A stretch of 64,000 bases of DNA from Methylotenera oryzisoli (GCF_004661485.1 NZ_PQVH01000013.1:62001-126000), one strand, 5' to 3'. Positions 17,837-27,566 are shown, counted from the stretch's first letter. Notes: generated by a model from the sequence alone, not told the origin. Made by a program: numbers and translations.

Positions 17837-20110
17837 ATGATAGCGCAGGAATTAGAAGTTAGTTTGCACATGGCGTTTATGGACGCAAGACAAAAACGCC
17901 ACGAGCTCATCACGGTTGAGCATTTGCTGCTCGCAATGATTGATAATCCAACCGCGGCAGAGGTTTTGCGTGCCTGCGGCGCAAAATTAGAGACATTACG
18001 TACCGAGTTAAACCAGTACATTGAAGAACACACCCCAACCGTGATTGGGCAGGATGATGTGGATACGCAACCAACACTGGGCTTCCAACGTGTAATCCAG
18101 CGCGCTATGTTGCATGTACAGTCCTCAGGTAAAAAAGAAGTGACGGGCGCGAACGTGCTCGTAGCCATTTTTGGTGAAAAAGATTCACACGCGGTATTCT
18201 TCTTGCATCAGCAAGGCATTACTCGCCTAGACATTGTCAACTTCATTTCACATGGCGTTTCAAAAATCGGTGAAACTGCTAAACCAGAAGGTGGTGAGCA
18301 AGAAGCCGAGCCAGAGGCCGCGCCGAATGGCGCACTTGAGAACTACACCCTCAACCTGAACTTACAGGTTGTCGCTGGGAAAATAGACCCGCTGATCGGC
18401 CGCGCATCTGAACTGGAGCGCGTGGTACAGACCTTATGCCGCCGCCGCAAAAACAACCCATTACTGGTAGGTGAAGCTGGCGTTGGTAAAACGGCGATTG
18501 CTGAAGGTCTGGCTCGCCGTATTGTAGAAAAAGATATTCCAGACGTACTTGCCAACGCAGTGGTGTACTCACTCGACATGGGTGCCTTGCTTGCCGGCAC
18601 TAAATACCGTGGCGACTTTGAACAGCGCTTAAAAGCGGTAATGAAACAGTTGGAAGAAAAACCTGACGCGATTTTGTTTATTGATGAGATTCACACACTG
18701 ATTGGCGCAGGCTCTGCCAGTGGCGGCACATTGGATGCAAGTAATTTACTGAAACCGGCATTATCTAATGGCTCACTTAAATGCATAGGTGCAACCACTT
18801 ACCAAGAGTATCGCGGTATCTTTGAAAAAGACCACGCGCTATCTCGCCGCTTCCAAAAGGTAGATGTAGTAGAACCTAGCGTAGCTGAGACAATTGAGAT
18901 CCTCAAAGGGCTTAAATCACGCTTTGAAACGCATCATAGCGTGAAATACACAGCGGCGGCGCTCACCACAGCGGCAGAGTTGTCTGCTAAATATATCAAT
19001 GACCGTCACCTGCCAGATAAAGCGATTGATGTGATTGATGAGGCGGGCGCGGCACAACGCATCTTGCCAAAATCGAAACAGAAGAAAGTCATTGGCAATA
19101 AAGAAATTGAAGACATTATTGCCAAAGTGGCACGTATTCCGCCCAAAAACATTTCTTCAGACGACCGCAACGCGCTAAAAACACTAGAGCGCGACTTGAA
19201 AGCCGTGGTATTTGGTCAAGACAAAGCCATTGAAGCGCTATCTTCTGCCGTTAAAATGGCACGTAGCGGCTTGGGGCAAAATAACAAACCTATTGGTAGC
19301 TTCCTGTTCAGCGGCCCAACTGGTGTGGGTAAAACAGAAGTCGCCAAGCAATTAGCTTATATTATGGGTATTGAGCTGATTCGTTTTGACATGAGCGAAT
19401 ACATGGAGCGCCATGCGGTTTCACGCCTGATTGGTGCGCCTCCAGGCTATGTAGGGTTTGAACAAGGTGGCCTAATGACAGAGGCGATTACGAAGCATCC
19501 GTACTGCGTATTGCTATTAGATGAAATTGAAAAAGCGCATCCAGATATTTTTAACATCTTATTGCAAGTGATGGATCACGGTACGCTCACAGATAACAAT
19601 GGCCGCAAAGCTGACTTTAGAAACGTTACCATCATTATGACTACCAATGCTGGTGCTGAGAGTTTATCTAAATCCAACATGGGCTTTACCACTGCGAAAC
19701 AAGCTGGTGATGAACAGGCTGATATCAAACGCTTATTCTCTCCAGAGTTCCGTAACAGGTTGGATGCTACCGTTTCATTCACAGCGCTATCGCACGACAT
19801 CATTATCCGCGTTGTGGATAAATTCCTGATTCAGTTGGAAGACCAGTTGCATGAGAAAAAAGTTGAGGCAACATTTAGTGATGCTCTCAAGACCTACCTC
19901 GGCAAAAAAGGGTTTGATCCACAAATGGGTGCTCGCCCAATGGCAAGGCTGATACAAGACACTATCCGTAAAGCGCTGGCTGATGAATTGCTATTTGGCA
20001 AACTGGCTAATGGCGGCAGTGTACATGTGGATATTGATGACAAAGACGAAGTAAAACTCATCTTTGAAGAAAATAATCAGAACGAAGCTAAAGACTTAGC
20101 AACCACTTAA
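17837..20110 (+). CDS. clpA: ATP-dependent Clp protease ATP-binding subunit ClpA
   Basis: The 757-residue AAA+ unfoldase has an N domain (1-145, SLHMAFMDARQKRHELITVEHLLLA cut short here), AAA-1 with Walker A GEAGVGKT (near 212) and Walker B LFIDEIH, and AAA-2 with GPTGVGKT (near 493) and LLLDEIEKAHPD. It feeds proteins to ClpP (not in the window). The length equals E. coli ClpA (758). The ATG is at 17837. A hairpin follows. Confidence 0.97.
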   Translation: MIAQELEVSLHMAFMDARQKRHELITVEHLLLAMIDNPTAAEVLRACGAKLETLRTELNQYIEEHTPTVIGQDDVDTQPTLGFQRVIQRAMLHVQSSGKKEVTGANVLVAIFGEKDSHAVFFLHQQGITRLDIVNFISHGVSKIGETAKPEGGEQEAEPEAAPNGALENYTLNLNLQVVAGKIDPLIGRASELERVVQTLCRRRKNNPLLVGEAGVGKTAIAEGLARRIVEKDIPDVLANAVVYSLDMGALLAGTKYRGDFEQRLKAVMKQLEEKPDAILFIDEIHTLIGAGSASGGTLDASNLLKPALSNGSLKCIGATTYQEYRGIFEKDHALSRRFQKVDVVEPSVAETIEILKGLKSRFETHHSVKYTAAALTTAAELSAKYINDRHLPDKAIDVIDEAGAAQRILPKSKQKKVIGNKEIEDIIAKVARIPPKNISSDDRNALKTLERDLKAVVFGQDKAIEALSSAVKMARSGLGQNNKPIGSFLFSGPTGVGKTEVAKQLAYIMGIELIRFDMSEYMERHAVSRLIGAPPGYVGFEQGGLMTEAITKHPYCVLLLDEIEKAHPDIFNILLQVMDHGTLTDNNGRKADFRNVTIIMTTNAGAESLSKSNMGFTTAKQAGDEQADIKRLFSPEFRNRLDATVSFTALSHDIIIRVVDKFLIQLEDQLHEKKVEATFSDALKTYLGKKGFDPQMGARPMARLIQDTIRKALADELLFGKLANGGSVHVDIDDKDEVKLIFEENNQNEAKDLATT

Positions 20111-20132
20111 ATCTCACTGGCTGTTTGCTGAC

Positions 20133-20160
20133 CAGCATCGTGCTGCAACGCACGATGCTG
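20133..20160 (+). terminator. Candidate terminator after clpA
   Basis: An 11 bp perfect stem CAGCATCGTGC / GCACGATGCTG with a 6-base loop lies 22 bases past the clpA stop. The tail TTGTATTGTT is only moderately T-rich, so termination strength is uncertain. Confidence 0.55.
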
Positions 20161-20213
20161 TTGTATTGTTGAGTAAGCAAACAGTCACCCACTTGTTATT
20201 AAGGTATTAAGCC

Positions 20214-20855
20214 ATGGTTGATGTCACTGCATCCACGCTACAAGTGGCTATTGAGATTTTTGCCACCTCAGCTTTTGCGCTTTCTGGGCTGGTTGCTGGC
20301 GCTAGAAAAAAGCTAGATGCCTTTGGCGTGTTTGTCGTCACCGGGGTGGCGGCCTTTGGTGGCGGCACTTTACGCGACGTACTGCTTGATCGGCGCCCCT
20401 TCTTCTGGGTTGATCATGCCAACTGGATATGGCTCATGTTATGCGTATGTATGCTGGCCATGTTGTTCATGCGCAATAAACATATACAACTTACCGAGCG
20501 CGCCATTCTCATCCCCGATGCATTAGGCTTAGGTTTATATGCCGCACTAGGCACACAAATCGCATTACAGCAGCAACTGCCTGTGATTGTTTGTACCTTA
20601 ATGGGGGTAATGACTGCGGTGTTTGGAGGTGTATTACGAGATATTTTTTGCGACGAAATCCCCAAAGCTTTCAGTGATTACCAGCCATATGCGGTGATTG
20701 CGTTTTTAGGTGGCTTGCTGGTGTGTTTGCTTAACCAGCTCAATCTGGCATCCTGGCTTTGTATCTTTATTCCTGCTGCCTTGATGACGATATTACGTAT
20801 CTTGGCGATTTATTTTGAATGGCGCCTACCGCACTGGAAAACAGAGTCGAACTAA
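20214..20855 (+). CDS. TRIC/YicG-family (UPF0126) membrane protein
   Basis: The 213-residue protein has six or seven hydrophobic helices in two glycine-rich repeats. The first contains GARKKLDAFGVFVVTGVAAFGGGTLRD (in pieces) and the second FGGVLRDIFCDEIP. This is the bacterial trimeric intracellular cation channel-like family; some members conduct potassium or glycine-related solutes, but physiological roles are unsettled. It is a single gene between clpA and the convergent GST gene. Confidence 0.9.
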   Translation: MVDVTASTLQVAIEIFATSAFALSGLVAGARKKLDAFGVFVVTGVAAFGGGTLRDVLLDRRPFFWVDHANWIWLMLCVCMLAMLFMRNKHIQLTERAILIPDALGLGLYAALGTQIALQQQLPVIVCTLMGVMTAVFGGVLRDIFCDEIPKAFSDYQPYAVIAFLGGLLVCLLNQLNLASWLCIFIPAALMTILRILAIYFEWRLPHWKTESN

Positions 20856-20881
20856 ACGTTGGCGATTGATAGCCAACTGAC

Positions 20882-21496
20882 TTAGGGCGCAGCGTAGACC
20901 GGATGCTTCTCCATAATGCTATTAAACAGCACAGACGACAGCATCAAATCAAGCCATGCCTTTAACTTAGGATAGCTTGCGTACTCAAACCACGCAGCAT
21001 CTACCGCAGAAAATTGGCGAATAAATGGAAAGATAGCAATATCGGCTAAGGTCAGCTTAGCTCCCATCAAAAAGGCTGTTTGGCTTAGCTTCTGCTCCAG
21101 CTTGGCTAAATACACCTCACCAAGTGAACGATAGTCCTCCATCGCTTGCTCAGGAAAGCGTATCGCGTACTTATAGCGATCTAAAGCCTGCTTAAAACTG
21201 GTATCGTTCTCAGTAATGAGCTGTTGTGTTTGCGCTACGTCTGCCGAGAGCCAGCCGTCTGGATCGTTTTGTTGCAATGCCCAATGCATGATATCCAAGC
21301 TTTGTTCAAATACCGCACCATGGGCTGTCACTAATACAGGGACGGTACCCTTAGGTGAAACTTCGAGCAAATGCGCAGGTTTATCACGCAATGATATCTC
21401 GCGTATTTCTACTGCAATACCGGCATACTTTAATGCCATGCGGGCACGCATGGCATAAGGACAACGGCGATACGAATATAAAATCGGCAGGGTCAT
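20882..21496 (-). CDS. Glutathione S-transferase-fold protein
   Basis: The 204-residue protein has a thioredoxin-like N-terminal domain with a Cys motif YSYRRCPYAMRARMAL (7-22; CPYA, single Cys), the cis-proline region GTVPVLV, and a helical GST C-terminal domain (about 85-200, LTLADIAIFPFIRQF). It may have glutathione-linked redox or transferase activity. The substrate is unknown. It lies 16 bases after pyrD on the same strand and is probably co-transcribed. Confidence 0.88.
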   Translation of the reverse strand: MTLPILYSYRRCPYAMRARMALKYAGIAVEIREISLRDKPAHLLEVSPKGTVPVLVTAHGAVFEQSLDIMHWALQQNDPDGWLSADVAQTQQLITENDTSFKQALDRYKYAIRFPEQAMEDYRSLGEVYLAKLEQKLSQTAFLMGAKLTLADIAIFPFIRQFSAVDAAWFEYASYPKLKAWLDLMLSSVLFNSIMEKHPVYAAP

Positions 21497-21512
21497 CGAC
21501 AGAAAACGGAAA

Positions 21513-22529
21513 TTAGCCCAATGCCTGCGCTACGTCACGAATAAGCTGCGGGCCTTTATAGATTAAACCACTGTACAACTGCACTAAGCTCGCACCGGCC
21601 GCAATTTTCTCTACCGCATCAGCACCACTTAAAATACCGCCTACCCCAATAATCGGTAACGCGCCTTGCAGGCGCTGCGATAACTGCTGAATCACTACTG
21701 TAGATTTATCTCGCACTGGCGCACCAGACAAGCCACCAGTTTCTGCCGCGTTTTGCATGCCTTGTACCGCATCACGCGAGAGCGTGGTATTGGTGGCAAT
21801 CACACCATCAATTTTATGCGTCATGAGCAAATCTGCAATTTCATTGACTTGTGCCAGCTCTAAATCTGGCGCTATTTTTAAAGCGATTGGCACATACCGG
21901 CCATGCTGTTCAGCAAGCTTTAACTGCTCGGCTTTTAATGTTGCCAGCAAGTCAGACAACGCCTCTTTTTCTTGTAGCGCACGCAGGTTTTTTGTATTTG
22001 GTGAAGAAATGTTCACCGTGATATAGCTAGCATACGCATATACTTTACGCATACAAATCAAATAATCACTCACCGCATTTTCATTGGGTGTATCAAAGTT
22101 TTTACCGATATTAATGCCAAGCACGCCTTTGTACTTAGACGCCTTCACATTTGCTATCAGGTTATCTACACCTAGGTTATTAAAGCCAAAGCGATTAACG
22201 ATGCCTTGTGCTTCAGACACACGGAATAAGCGTGGCTTAGGATTACCAGGCTGCGGTCTTGGTGTAACAGTGCCGACTTCAATAAAGCCAAAACCTAAGG
22301 CAGCCATCCCATCAATCACCGCTGCATTTTTATCTAAGCCAGCCGCCAAACCAACTGCATTAGGAAAGGTAATGCCCATCACTGTGCGAGGCTGACAAAC
22401 AGGCGGGGATGCACACAACTTTAGAACGCCTAACCGCTCGGCGGTTTTTAAGCTTTTTAAAGTAAAATCGTGAACAGATTCAGCATCAAACTGAAATAAT
22501 AAAGGACGAGCAAGCGAGTAAATATTCAT
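21513..22529 (-). CDS. pyrD: Dihydroorotate dehydrogenase (quinone), class 2
   Basis: The 338-residue protein has the class 2 N-terminal membrane-association helix ([22 protein letters not shown]) and an FMN barrel ([40 protein letters not shown] with the catalytic serine, [20 protein letters not shown]). It oxidises dihydroorotate to orotate with ubiquinone in pyrimidine synthesis at the inner membrane. The length matches E. coli PyrD (336). Confidence 0.97.
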   Translation of the reverse strand: MNIYSLARPLLFQFDAESVHDFTLKSLKTAERLGVLKLCASPPVCQPRTVMGITFPNAVGLAAGLDKNAAVIDGMAALGFGFIEVGTVTPRPQPGNPKPRLFRVSEAQGIVNRFGFNNLGVDNLIANVKASKYKGVLGINIGKNFDTPNENAVSDYLICMRKVYAYASYITVNISSPNTKNLRALQEKEALSDLLATLKAEQLKLAEQHGRYVPIALKIAPDLELAQVNEIADLLMTHKIDGVIATNTTLSRDAVQGMQNAAETGGLSGAPVRDKSTVVIQQLSQRLQGALPIIGVGGILSGADAVEKIAAGASLVQLYSGLIYKGPQLIRDVAQALG

Positions 22530-22639
22530 AACATGATTTTACTGCATTCTTGAACATCCCCAAAATCAAGGTGTGTGCTCCTTGCAAAATATGAGAGCTA
22601 TACACTGCCAACTAATGGAGCTATTTTTACGCCACTAGC

Positions 22640-24775
22640 TTACCCCAACGCCACTTCCACCAAATTATCACTAAAGGTAGTGGAGTGCCCCATATCCCCA
22701 AACTCAGCCGAACTAATACAGTTCACCGTCCCATTATTCAACTGCCGCCAATAACCTAGTGTCGCTACCACAATCCCAGCGTTAACATCGTCTGAAATTC
22801 TCGCCACACCTTCAAATGCACCACGGTCGTTGAACACTTTTACGACATCACCTGCTTTAATATTGCGCGCTGTAGCATCTAGCTGATTAATCATTACAAA
22901 CTGCTCGCCTTGACCCTTAATTTTTTCTGTGACATTGGCATAGCATGAGTTTAGAAAGCCATGACTCTTAGGTGAAATTATATTCAAAGGATACTTGGCG
23001 GCAAGTTCAGGGTTGGTTGCCGGCGTTTCACGTGATGGCACATAGTCTGGCAGGCTATCTAAATCTTCGCCCGGTTGGAAACCATCATACATTTGGCGGA
23101 AAGGCCCTGCCACAAAGTTTTTTGCCCCTTCCACTAAGAAATGGCACTTGCCACTAGGCGTAGGAAACTCACCTTTTGCATGGCGCGCGCGCGTATCTTT
23201 ATCACCAAACGCCTTTAAACGTGCAAAGCCGTGTTGCCGTAAATAATCTAAATCGATACCGTCACAGGTAGGTGAATCCCAATCTACATAATTCTCTAAG
23301 CACTCAGTATCATTCCACTGGAAATTAGCATCGGTGTAACCCATGCGCTTGGCTAGCTGTCTAAATATCTCATTATTTGGAAGCGCTTCCCCTGGTGGAT
23401 CTATGCATTTTTGATTGTAAGTCAGGTACAAATGCCCCCATGAGAGCACCATATCCTCCATCTCAGCGCCCATCGCAGCTGGCAAGATAATATCCGCGTA
23501 GGCAGCAGTGTCGGACATAAAGTGCTCAGCCACTACCAAGAATAGGGCCTCACGCTCCAGGCCTTTGACTATTTTGTCCGTTTCCGGTGCTTGAGTGAGT
23601 GGGTTGGTGTTCCACACCATCATCGATTTAATCGGTGTTTTAAGATCTAGTTCACCTGTAAGCGCCCGCCCTAGTTGCAGGTTATTGACTACAGGGGTTC
23701 CTTCGGGAATTAGATCTGGGCGGGAAATCACATCGAATTTATATGGATGCTCCCATACCGGAAACTGTAGTGCACCGCCACCCACATGGCGCCATGCGCC
23801 AATAAGTGCAGGCAAACTTGTGACAGCACGAATGGCTTGGCTACCACCGTAACTTCTTTCTAGCGCAACGCCTAGGCGGATTACGGCTGGCGGTGTGGTC
23901 GCATATTCACGAGCAAACTTTCTAATATCATCAGCGGAGATGCCGGTGATTTCTGCAGCCCACTCTGGCGTTCTGGTTTTAGCACGTTCGGCTAACTCTT
24001 GATAACCTATGGTGTAATGATCGATGTAGTCTTGGTCTGTTAAGCCTTCACTAATAATCACATGCATCATTGCCATCGCTAAGGCACCATCAGTACCCGG
24101 TTTAGGCGCAATATGCCAATCTGCCTCTTTGGCCGTTTTAGAGGCATAAGAGTCCACTACCACCACTTTAGCACCTCGTTTTTGTGCCTCATGAATGATG
24201 TGCCAGTGGTGTAAGTTAGTACTCACTGAGTTACAAGCCCAGATCACAATATACTTAGCGTGCGCAAAGCTTTCTGGGTCTACTCCTGCTGTAGGCCCTA
24301 CCGTCAGCAGCCAGGCTGTACATGAGCCTTCGCCACAGAAAGTACGCTCACACACCGTTGCACCCATACGATTAAAAAATGCATCACCACCATTGAGCCC
24401 ATGCACCAAACCTTGGTTACCTAAGTAACTATTTGGCATGATGGCGTGCGGCCCGTCTGTATCAATAATCGCTTTCCACTTATTTGTAATCTCATCCAAG
24501 GCCTCATCCCAAGAGATACGCTTGAATTGCTTACTACCCTTGGTGCCGATACGTTTTAGCGGGTAGAGCAAACGGTCTGGGTGATAATGACGCTTTTCGT
24601 AATCTTTTAATTTCACACACAAGCCGCCACGCGTCATAGGGTGAGATTTATTACCCGTCACTGAAATGAGTTTTTTATCTTTAACCGTGTACACCATTGA
24701 GCAGGTGTCTGGACAATCATGCGGACATCCGCCATGAAAGGTTTGAACAGAAGAGTCAGTAGGAGCGCTCATCAT
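22640..24775 (-). CDS. Molybdopterin oxidoreductase, single-subunit type
   Basis: The 711-residue protein begins with a [4Fe-4S] motif HGGCPHDCPDTC plus a fourth cysteine in GGLCVKL, followed by the molybdopterin-binding domains (HYHPDRLLYPLKRIG, NSYLGNQGLVHGLNGGDAFF, VVVVDSYASKTAKEADWHIAPKPGTDGALAMA, WNTNPL, DIILPAA) and a C-terminal dinucleotide-binding domain (SPKSHGFLNS...ATLGYWRQLNNGTVN). It belongs to the DMSO reductase/formate dehydrogenase superfamily. There is no Tat signal, so it is probably cytoplasmic. The likely metal-ligand region is ERTFCGEGSCTAW. No electron-transfer or membrane-anchor subunit lies beside it, and the substrate is unknown. It is divergent from roxA. Confidence 0.9.
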   Translation of the reverse strand: MMSAPTDSSVQTFHGGCPHDCPDTCSMVYTVKDKKLISVTGNKSHPMTRGGLCVKLKDYEKRHYHPDRLLYPLKRIGTKGSKQFKRISWDEALDEITNKWKAIIDTDGPHAIMPNSYLGNQGLVHGLNGGDAFFNRMGATVCERTFCGEGSCTAWLLTVGPTAGVDPESFAHAKYIVIWACNSVSTNLHHWHIIHEAQKRGAKVVVVDSYASKTAKEADWHIAPKPGTDGALAMAMMHVIISEGLTDQDYIDHYTIGYQELAERAKTRTPEWAAEITGISADDIRKFAREYATTPPAVIRLGVALERSYGGSQAIRAVTSLPALIGAWRHVGGGALQFPVWEHPYKFDVISRPDLIPEGTPVVNNLQLGRALTGELDLKTPIKSMMVWNTNPLTQAPETDKIVKGLEREALFLVVAEHFMSDTAAYADIILPAAMGAEMEDMVLSWGHLYLTYNQKCIDPPGEALPNNEIFRQLAKRMGYTDANFQWNDTECLENYVDWDSPTCDGIDLDYLRQHGFARLKAFGDKDTRARHAKGEFPTPSGKCHFLVEGAKNFVAGPFRQMYDGFQPGEDLDSLPDYVPSRETPATNPELAAKYPLNIISPKSHGFLNSCYANVTEKIKGQGEQFVMINQLDATARNIKAGDVVKVFNDRGAFEGVARISDDVNAGIVVATLGYWRQLNNGTVNCISSAEFGDMGHSTTFSDNLVEVALG

Positions 24776-24925
24776 TAATAATCCTTAAAAAATAATATAG
24801 CGATGATTCGTGATATTAGATTGCAACAGATTGATTTAATTTTTACACTTTTTCACTAATATATACTCACCTGTATAGTAATGCAATGGCATAATTATTC
24901 ACTGAACTATTAATCAATCAAGCAC

Positions 24926-26113
24926 ATGCATAATCTTAACCAACCACTACAGCTACTAGGCGGTATCACTGCCAGCGAATTTTTAGAACACTATTGGCAT
25001 AAAAAACCTTTACTGATTAAAAATGCCATTCCAGAATTTAAGGGACTATTGAGCCCAGATGAGCTAGCAGGGCTAGCTTGCGAAGAAGAGGTTCAATCCC
25101 GCATCGTGGAGGAAATTAAAGGAAAATGGCATGCAAGTCATGGTCCATTTGATGAAAGTGACTTCGCGAACCTTCCTGAAAAACCAGACCCTAAGCACCG
25201 CTGGACCTTGCTGGTACAGAGTGTGAATCATCACTTACATGAAGCCGCTGAACTGCTGAGCCAATTTAATTTTATTCCACATGCGAGGCTAGATGACCTA
25301 ATGGTGAGCTACGCACCGGATGGCGGTGGTGTAGGGCCGCATTTTGATAGCTATGACGTATTCTTACTGCAAGGCCAAGGCAAGCGGCTATGGCGTATTA
25401 GCGAGCAAACCGATTTAAGTTTGGTCGAAGGCGCACCATTACGCATTTTAAAAAACTTTGATACTGCACAAGAGTGGCTAGTGGAATCCGGCGACTTGCT
25501 CTATTTACCGCCACACTTAGCACATTGGGGCATCGCCGTGACAGATGGCAATACGGACTGCATGACCTACTCCATTGGGTTTAGAGCACCCAAAGTGCAA
25601 GAACTAGCCACAGAGTTTCTTGGCTTTTTGCAAGATAAACTCAATAAAGATGCAAACGCCTTGCCTGGTATCTATCAAGATGCCGATTTAACTCTACAAG
25701 AACACCCAGCCGAAATTGGCGGCGAGATGATTAGCAAAGTAGCCGATATTTTAAAAACTATTCAATGGTCAGATCAGCATGTGGCAGATTTCTTAGGGTC
25801 TTACTTGTCCGAACCTAAAGTTGACGTGTTTTTTAATCCAAACAAAAAAATATCTTTACGTAAATTCCATGAAAACCTGCTGCAGCAAGGTATCTGCCTA
25901 GATTTAAAAAGCCAAATGCTGTTTTCTGCGCAGTATTTTTATTTAAACGGTGAATCTATTGCGGCGACAGGCGGGTCAGCAAAGTTACTCACCGCACTGG
26001 CCGATTATCGTAAATTGACTAGCGACGATATTAAACAAGCAGGCGAGATAGAGACCACAATCATTGAGCAATTACATGCATGGTATCTGGCTGGTTACCT
26101 TTACTTCAATTAA
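24926..26113 (+). CDS. roxA: Ribosomal protein uL16 arginine hydroxylase (JmjC/cupin, YcfD-type)
   Basis: The 395-residue protein is a JmjC-fold 2-oxoglutarate/Fe(II) oxygenase. It shows the iron-binding H-x-D in GPHFDSYDVF (near 139-141), the distal histidine in LPPHLAHWGIAV, and a C-terminal winged-helix dimerisation part (about 265-395). In E. coli YcfD hydroxylates an arginine of ribosomal protein L16. The start MHNLNQPLQLLGGITASEFL matches the family beginning (FLxxYWxKKPLLIKNA). It is followed closely by two small genes. Confidence 0.93.
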   Translation: MHNLNQPLQLLGGITASEFLEHYWHKKPLLIKNAIPEFKGLLSPDELAGLACEEEVQSRIVEEIKGKWHASHGPFDESDFANLPEKPDPKHRWTLLVQSVNHHLHEAAELLSQFNFIPHARLDDLMVSYAPDGGGVGPHFDSYDVFLLQGQGKRLWRISEQTDLSLVEGAPLRILKNFDTAQEWLVESGDLLYLPPHLAHWGIAVTDGNTDCMTYSIGFRAPKVQELATEFLGFLQDKLNKDANALPGIYQDADLTLQEHPAEIGGEMISKVADILKTIQWSDQHVADFLGSYLSEPKVDVFFNPNKKISLRKFHENLLQQGICLDLKSQMLFSAQYFYLNGESIAATGGSAKLLTALADYRKLTSDDIKQAGEIETTIIEQLHAWYLAGYLYFN

Positions 26114-26136
26114 GCATAGCGCGTATTATTAACATC

Positions 26137-26628
26137 ATGGACAGCATATTAATGCCGGATAAAATCATGGTAGGAGAGCATTTGTATAACGAGGCCATGC
26201 AACTCATTATACAAAGTGCAGAGCATGAGCTTTTAATCTTTGACCAAGATTTAAAGCGAGGTGAATTCTCCAGCTTGGCTACCTATGAGTTGTTACAACA
26301 ACTCTTAAGCCAGCAGATTACCAGCCGTGTATCGATTATTCTGCAAGATAGCGCTCATTTCCAAGATAAATGCCCTAGGCTACTTAATCTGCTTAAAACC
26401 TTTGGGCACAAAATGAGTGTACATGTCACCAACCAGTCCGCAAAGCATGCGAAAGACTGTTTTATTCTGGCGGATGGCAAACACTACATTAAGCGCATAC
26501 ATATCGACCAAGCACGATTTAAGTATGCTTATGATGACGTCGCAACGGTTAAAGCACTTCACACCAGATTTGAGGAACTGACAGAGGCAATCCAAGACAC
26601 AGTAAGCATCACACCATTAGGGTTATAG
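26137..26628 (+). CDS. Conserved hypothetical protein, PLD-like/DUF7931-type fold suspected
   Basis: The protein of about 163 residues starts at ATG 26137 (MDSILMPDKIMVGEHLYNEA); the open frame from 26080 overlaps roxA and is less likely. The pattern IIQSAEHELLIFDQDLKRGEFS...LLQQLLS...VSIILQDSAHFQDKCPRLLNLL...DCFILADGKHYIKRIHID resembles a single phospholipase D-like half, similar to small proteins placed after roxA-type or acetyltransferase genes in betaproteobacteria. The HKD catalytic motif is not present. It has no signal or membrane segment. Function unknown; the family guess is weak. Confidence 0.65.
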   Translation: MDSILMPDKIMVGEHLYNEAMQLIIQSAEHELLIFDQDLKRGEFSSLATYELLQQLLSQQITSRVSIILQDSAHFQDKCPRLLNLLKTFGHKMSVHVTNQSAKHAKDCFILADGKHYIKRIHIDQARFKYAYDDVATVKALHTRFEELTEAIQDTVSITPLGL

Positions 26629-26637
26629 GGCATCAAC

Positions 26638-27468
26638 ATGATACGACTATTGATAAAAAATCGCTGGCTATGGCTGTTATTGGCATTAAGCCTCACGCTG
26701 CAAAGCCATGCCGCTAATGACTTCAAAATTTTCACCCTGCAGCATCGCTTTGCGGAAGAGGTGCTACCAACGATACAAGCTGTCATTGGCAACCATGGAA
26801 CAGCATCCGCCATACAAAACCAGCTTATCGTCCGCACCGATAGCAAAACGATGGCCGAAGTTGAGCAAACCATTGCCACACTAGACACTGCACGAGAAAA
26901 TTTCACCATTAGCGTAAAGCGCCAGAATAACGTTACAGGCACTAGTCGTAACACTACAGTAAAAGGCCGCACCCGCATTGGCAATGTCGCCATACAGACG
27001 GAAAATGATGCTAGAAGCGGCAGGGATGGCATCCAAATAGGCCTAGAAGATAACCAAACCAGCTCACGACAAAGTAGCCAACAGTTTATTCGGGTTACAG
27101 ATGGCGCACCTGCCTATATCAGTGTCGGTGAATCCATTCCCTACACCAGTGAATGGGTAATGCTCACTCGCCGCTACGCAGTTAGGCAAGTCAGTACGGA
27201 ATTTGTAGATATTGGCACAGGTTTTACAGTGCGCGCTCGTAGCATAGGCAGCCAAGTTGAGCTTGAAATCACCCCGACATTTTCTAGCTTGCAGCAGAAT
27301 GGTCGCATAGAGTTTGAGCAACTCTCGTCTACAGTACGGGCACAACGTGGTGAGTGGGTCAATCTAGGTGGCATGATGCAAGACAAAGATGAGGTGAGTC
27401 GCGCGATATTGGCCAGCAGTAGCGGGCAATCTTCCCAAAATAACCAGCTTTTTATTCGTGTTGAATAA
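26638..27468 (+). CDS. Secretin-like exported protein (short, single N domain plus partial secretin domain)
   Basis: The 276-residue protein has a cleavable signal peptide (MIRLLIKNRWLWLLLALSLTLQSHA). It then has a secretin N-type domain (FTLQHRFAEEVLPTIQAVIGNHGTAS cut here, NQLIVRTDSKTMAEVEQTIATLD), a basic low-complexity segment, and a beta-rich part like the start of a secretin C domain (ISVGESIPYT, VELEITPTFS, WVNLGGMMQD). Full secretins are about twice as long, so it cannot form the usual gated channel by itself. No type II/IV secretion genes are adjacent. It lies 9 bases after the preceding gene and is probably co-transcribed with it. Confidence 0.78.
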   Translation: MIRLLIKNRWLWLLLALSLTLQSHAANDFKIFTLQHRFAEEVLPTIQAVIGNHGTASAIQNQLIVRTDSKTMAEVEQTIATLDTARENFTISVKRQNNVTGTSRNTTVKGRTRIGNVAIQTENDARSGRDGIQIGLEDNQTSSRQSSQQFIRVTDGAPAYISVGESIPYTSEWVMLTRRYAVRQVSTEFVDIGTGFTVRARSIGSQVELEITPTFSSLQQNGRIEFEQLSSTVRAQRGEWVNLGGMMQDKDEVSRAILASSSGQSSQNNQLFIRVE

Positions 27469-27540
27469 TCATTTTCAGGTAAGCTATACGAAAGCGGGAA
27501 CTTTTTTACTATATTTCAGCTTAATATTTGAAATGTAGTG

Positions 27541-27566
27541 TTTTTTTTTTTAATTCCTGCTAGAAT
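27541..27566 (+). promoter_or_regulatory. Promoter with 11-base T tract before the mini-lipoprotein gene
   Basis: A run of eleven T (27541-27551) is followed by TGCTAGAAT (27558-27566), an extended -10 element. No good -35 is visible at 17 bases; an extended -10 does not need one. The resulting 5' leader would be about 80 bases and includes a possible TCGATA/TATCGA stem. The T tract may bend the DNA or vary in length. Confidence 0.4.

Noticed and set aside
22640-24775. Selenocysteine or Tat-exported formate dehydrogenase
   Set aside because: No in-frame TGA is read through, no twin-arginine signal is present and no beta or gamma subunit genes are adjacent.
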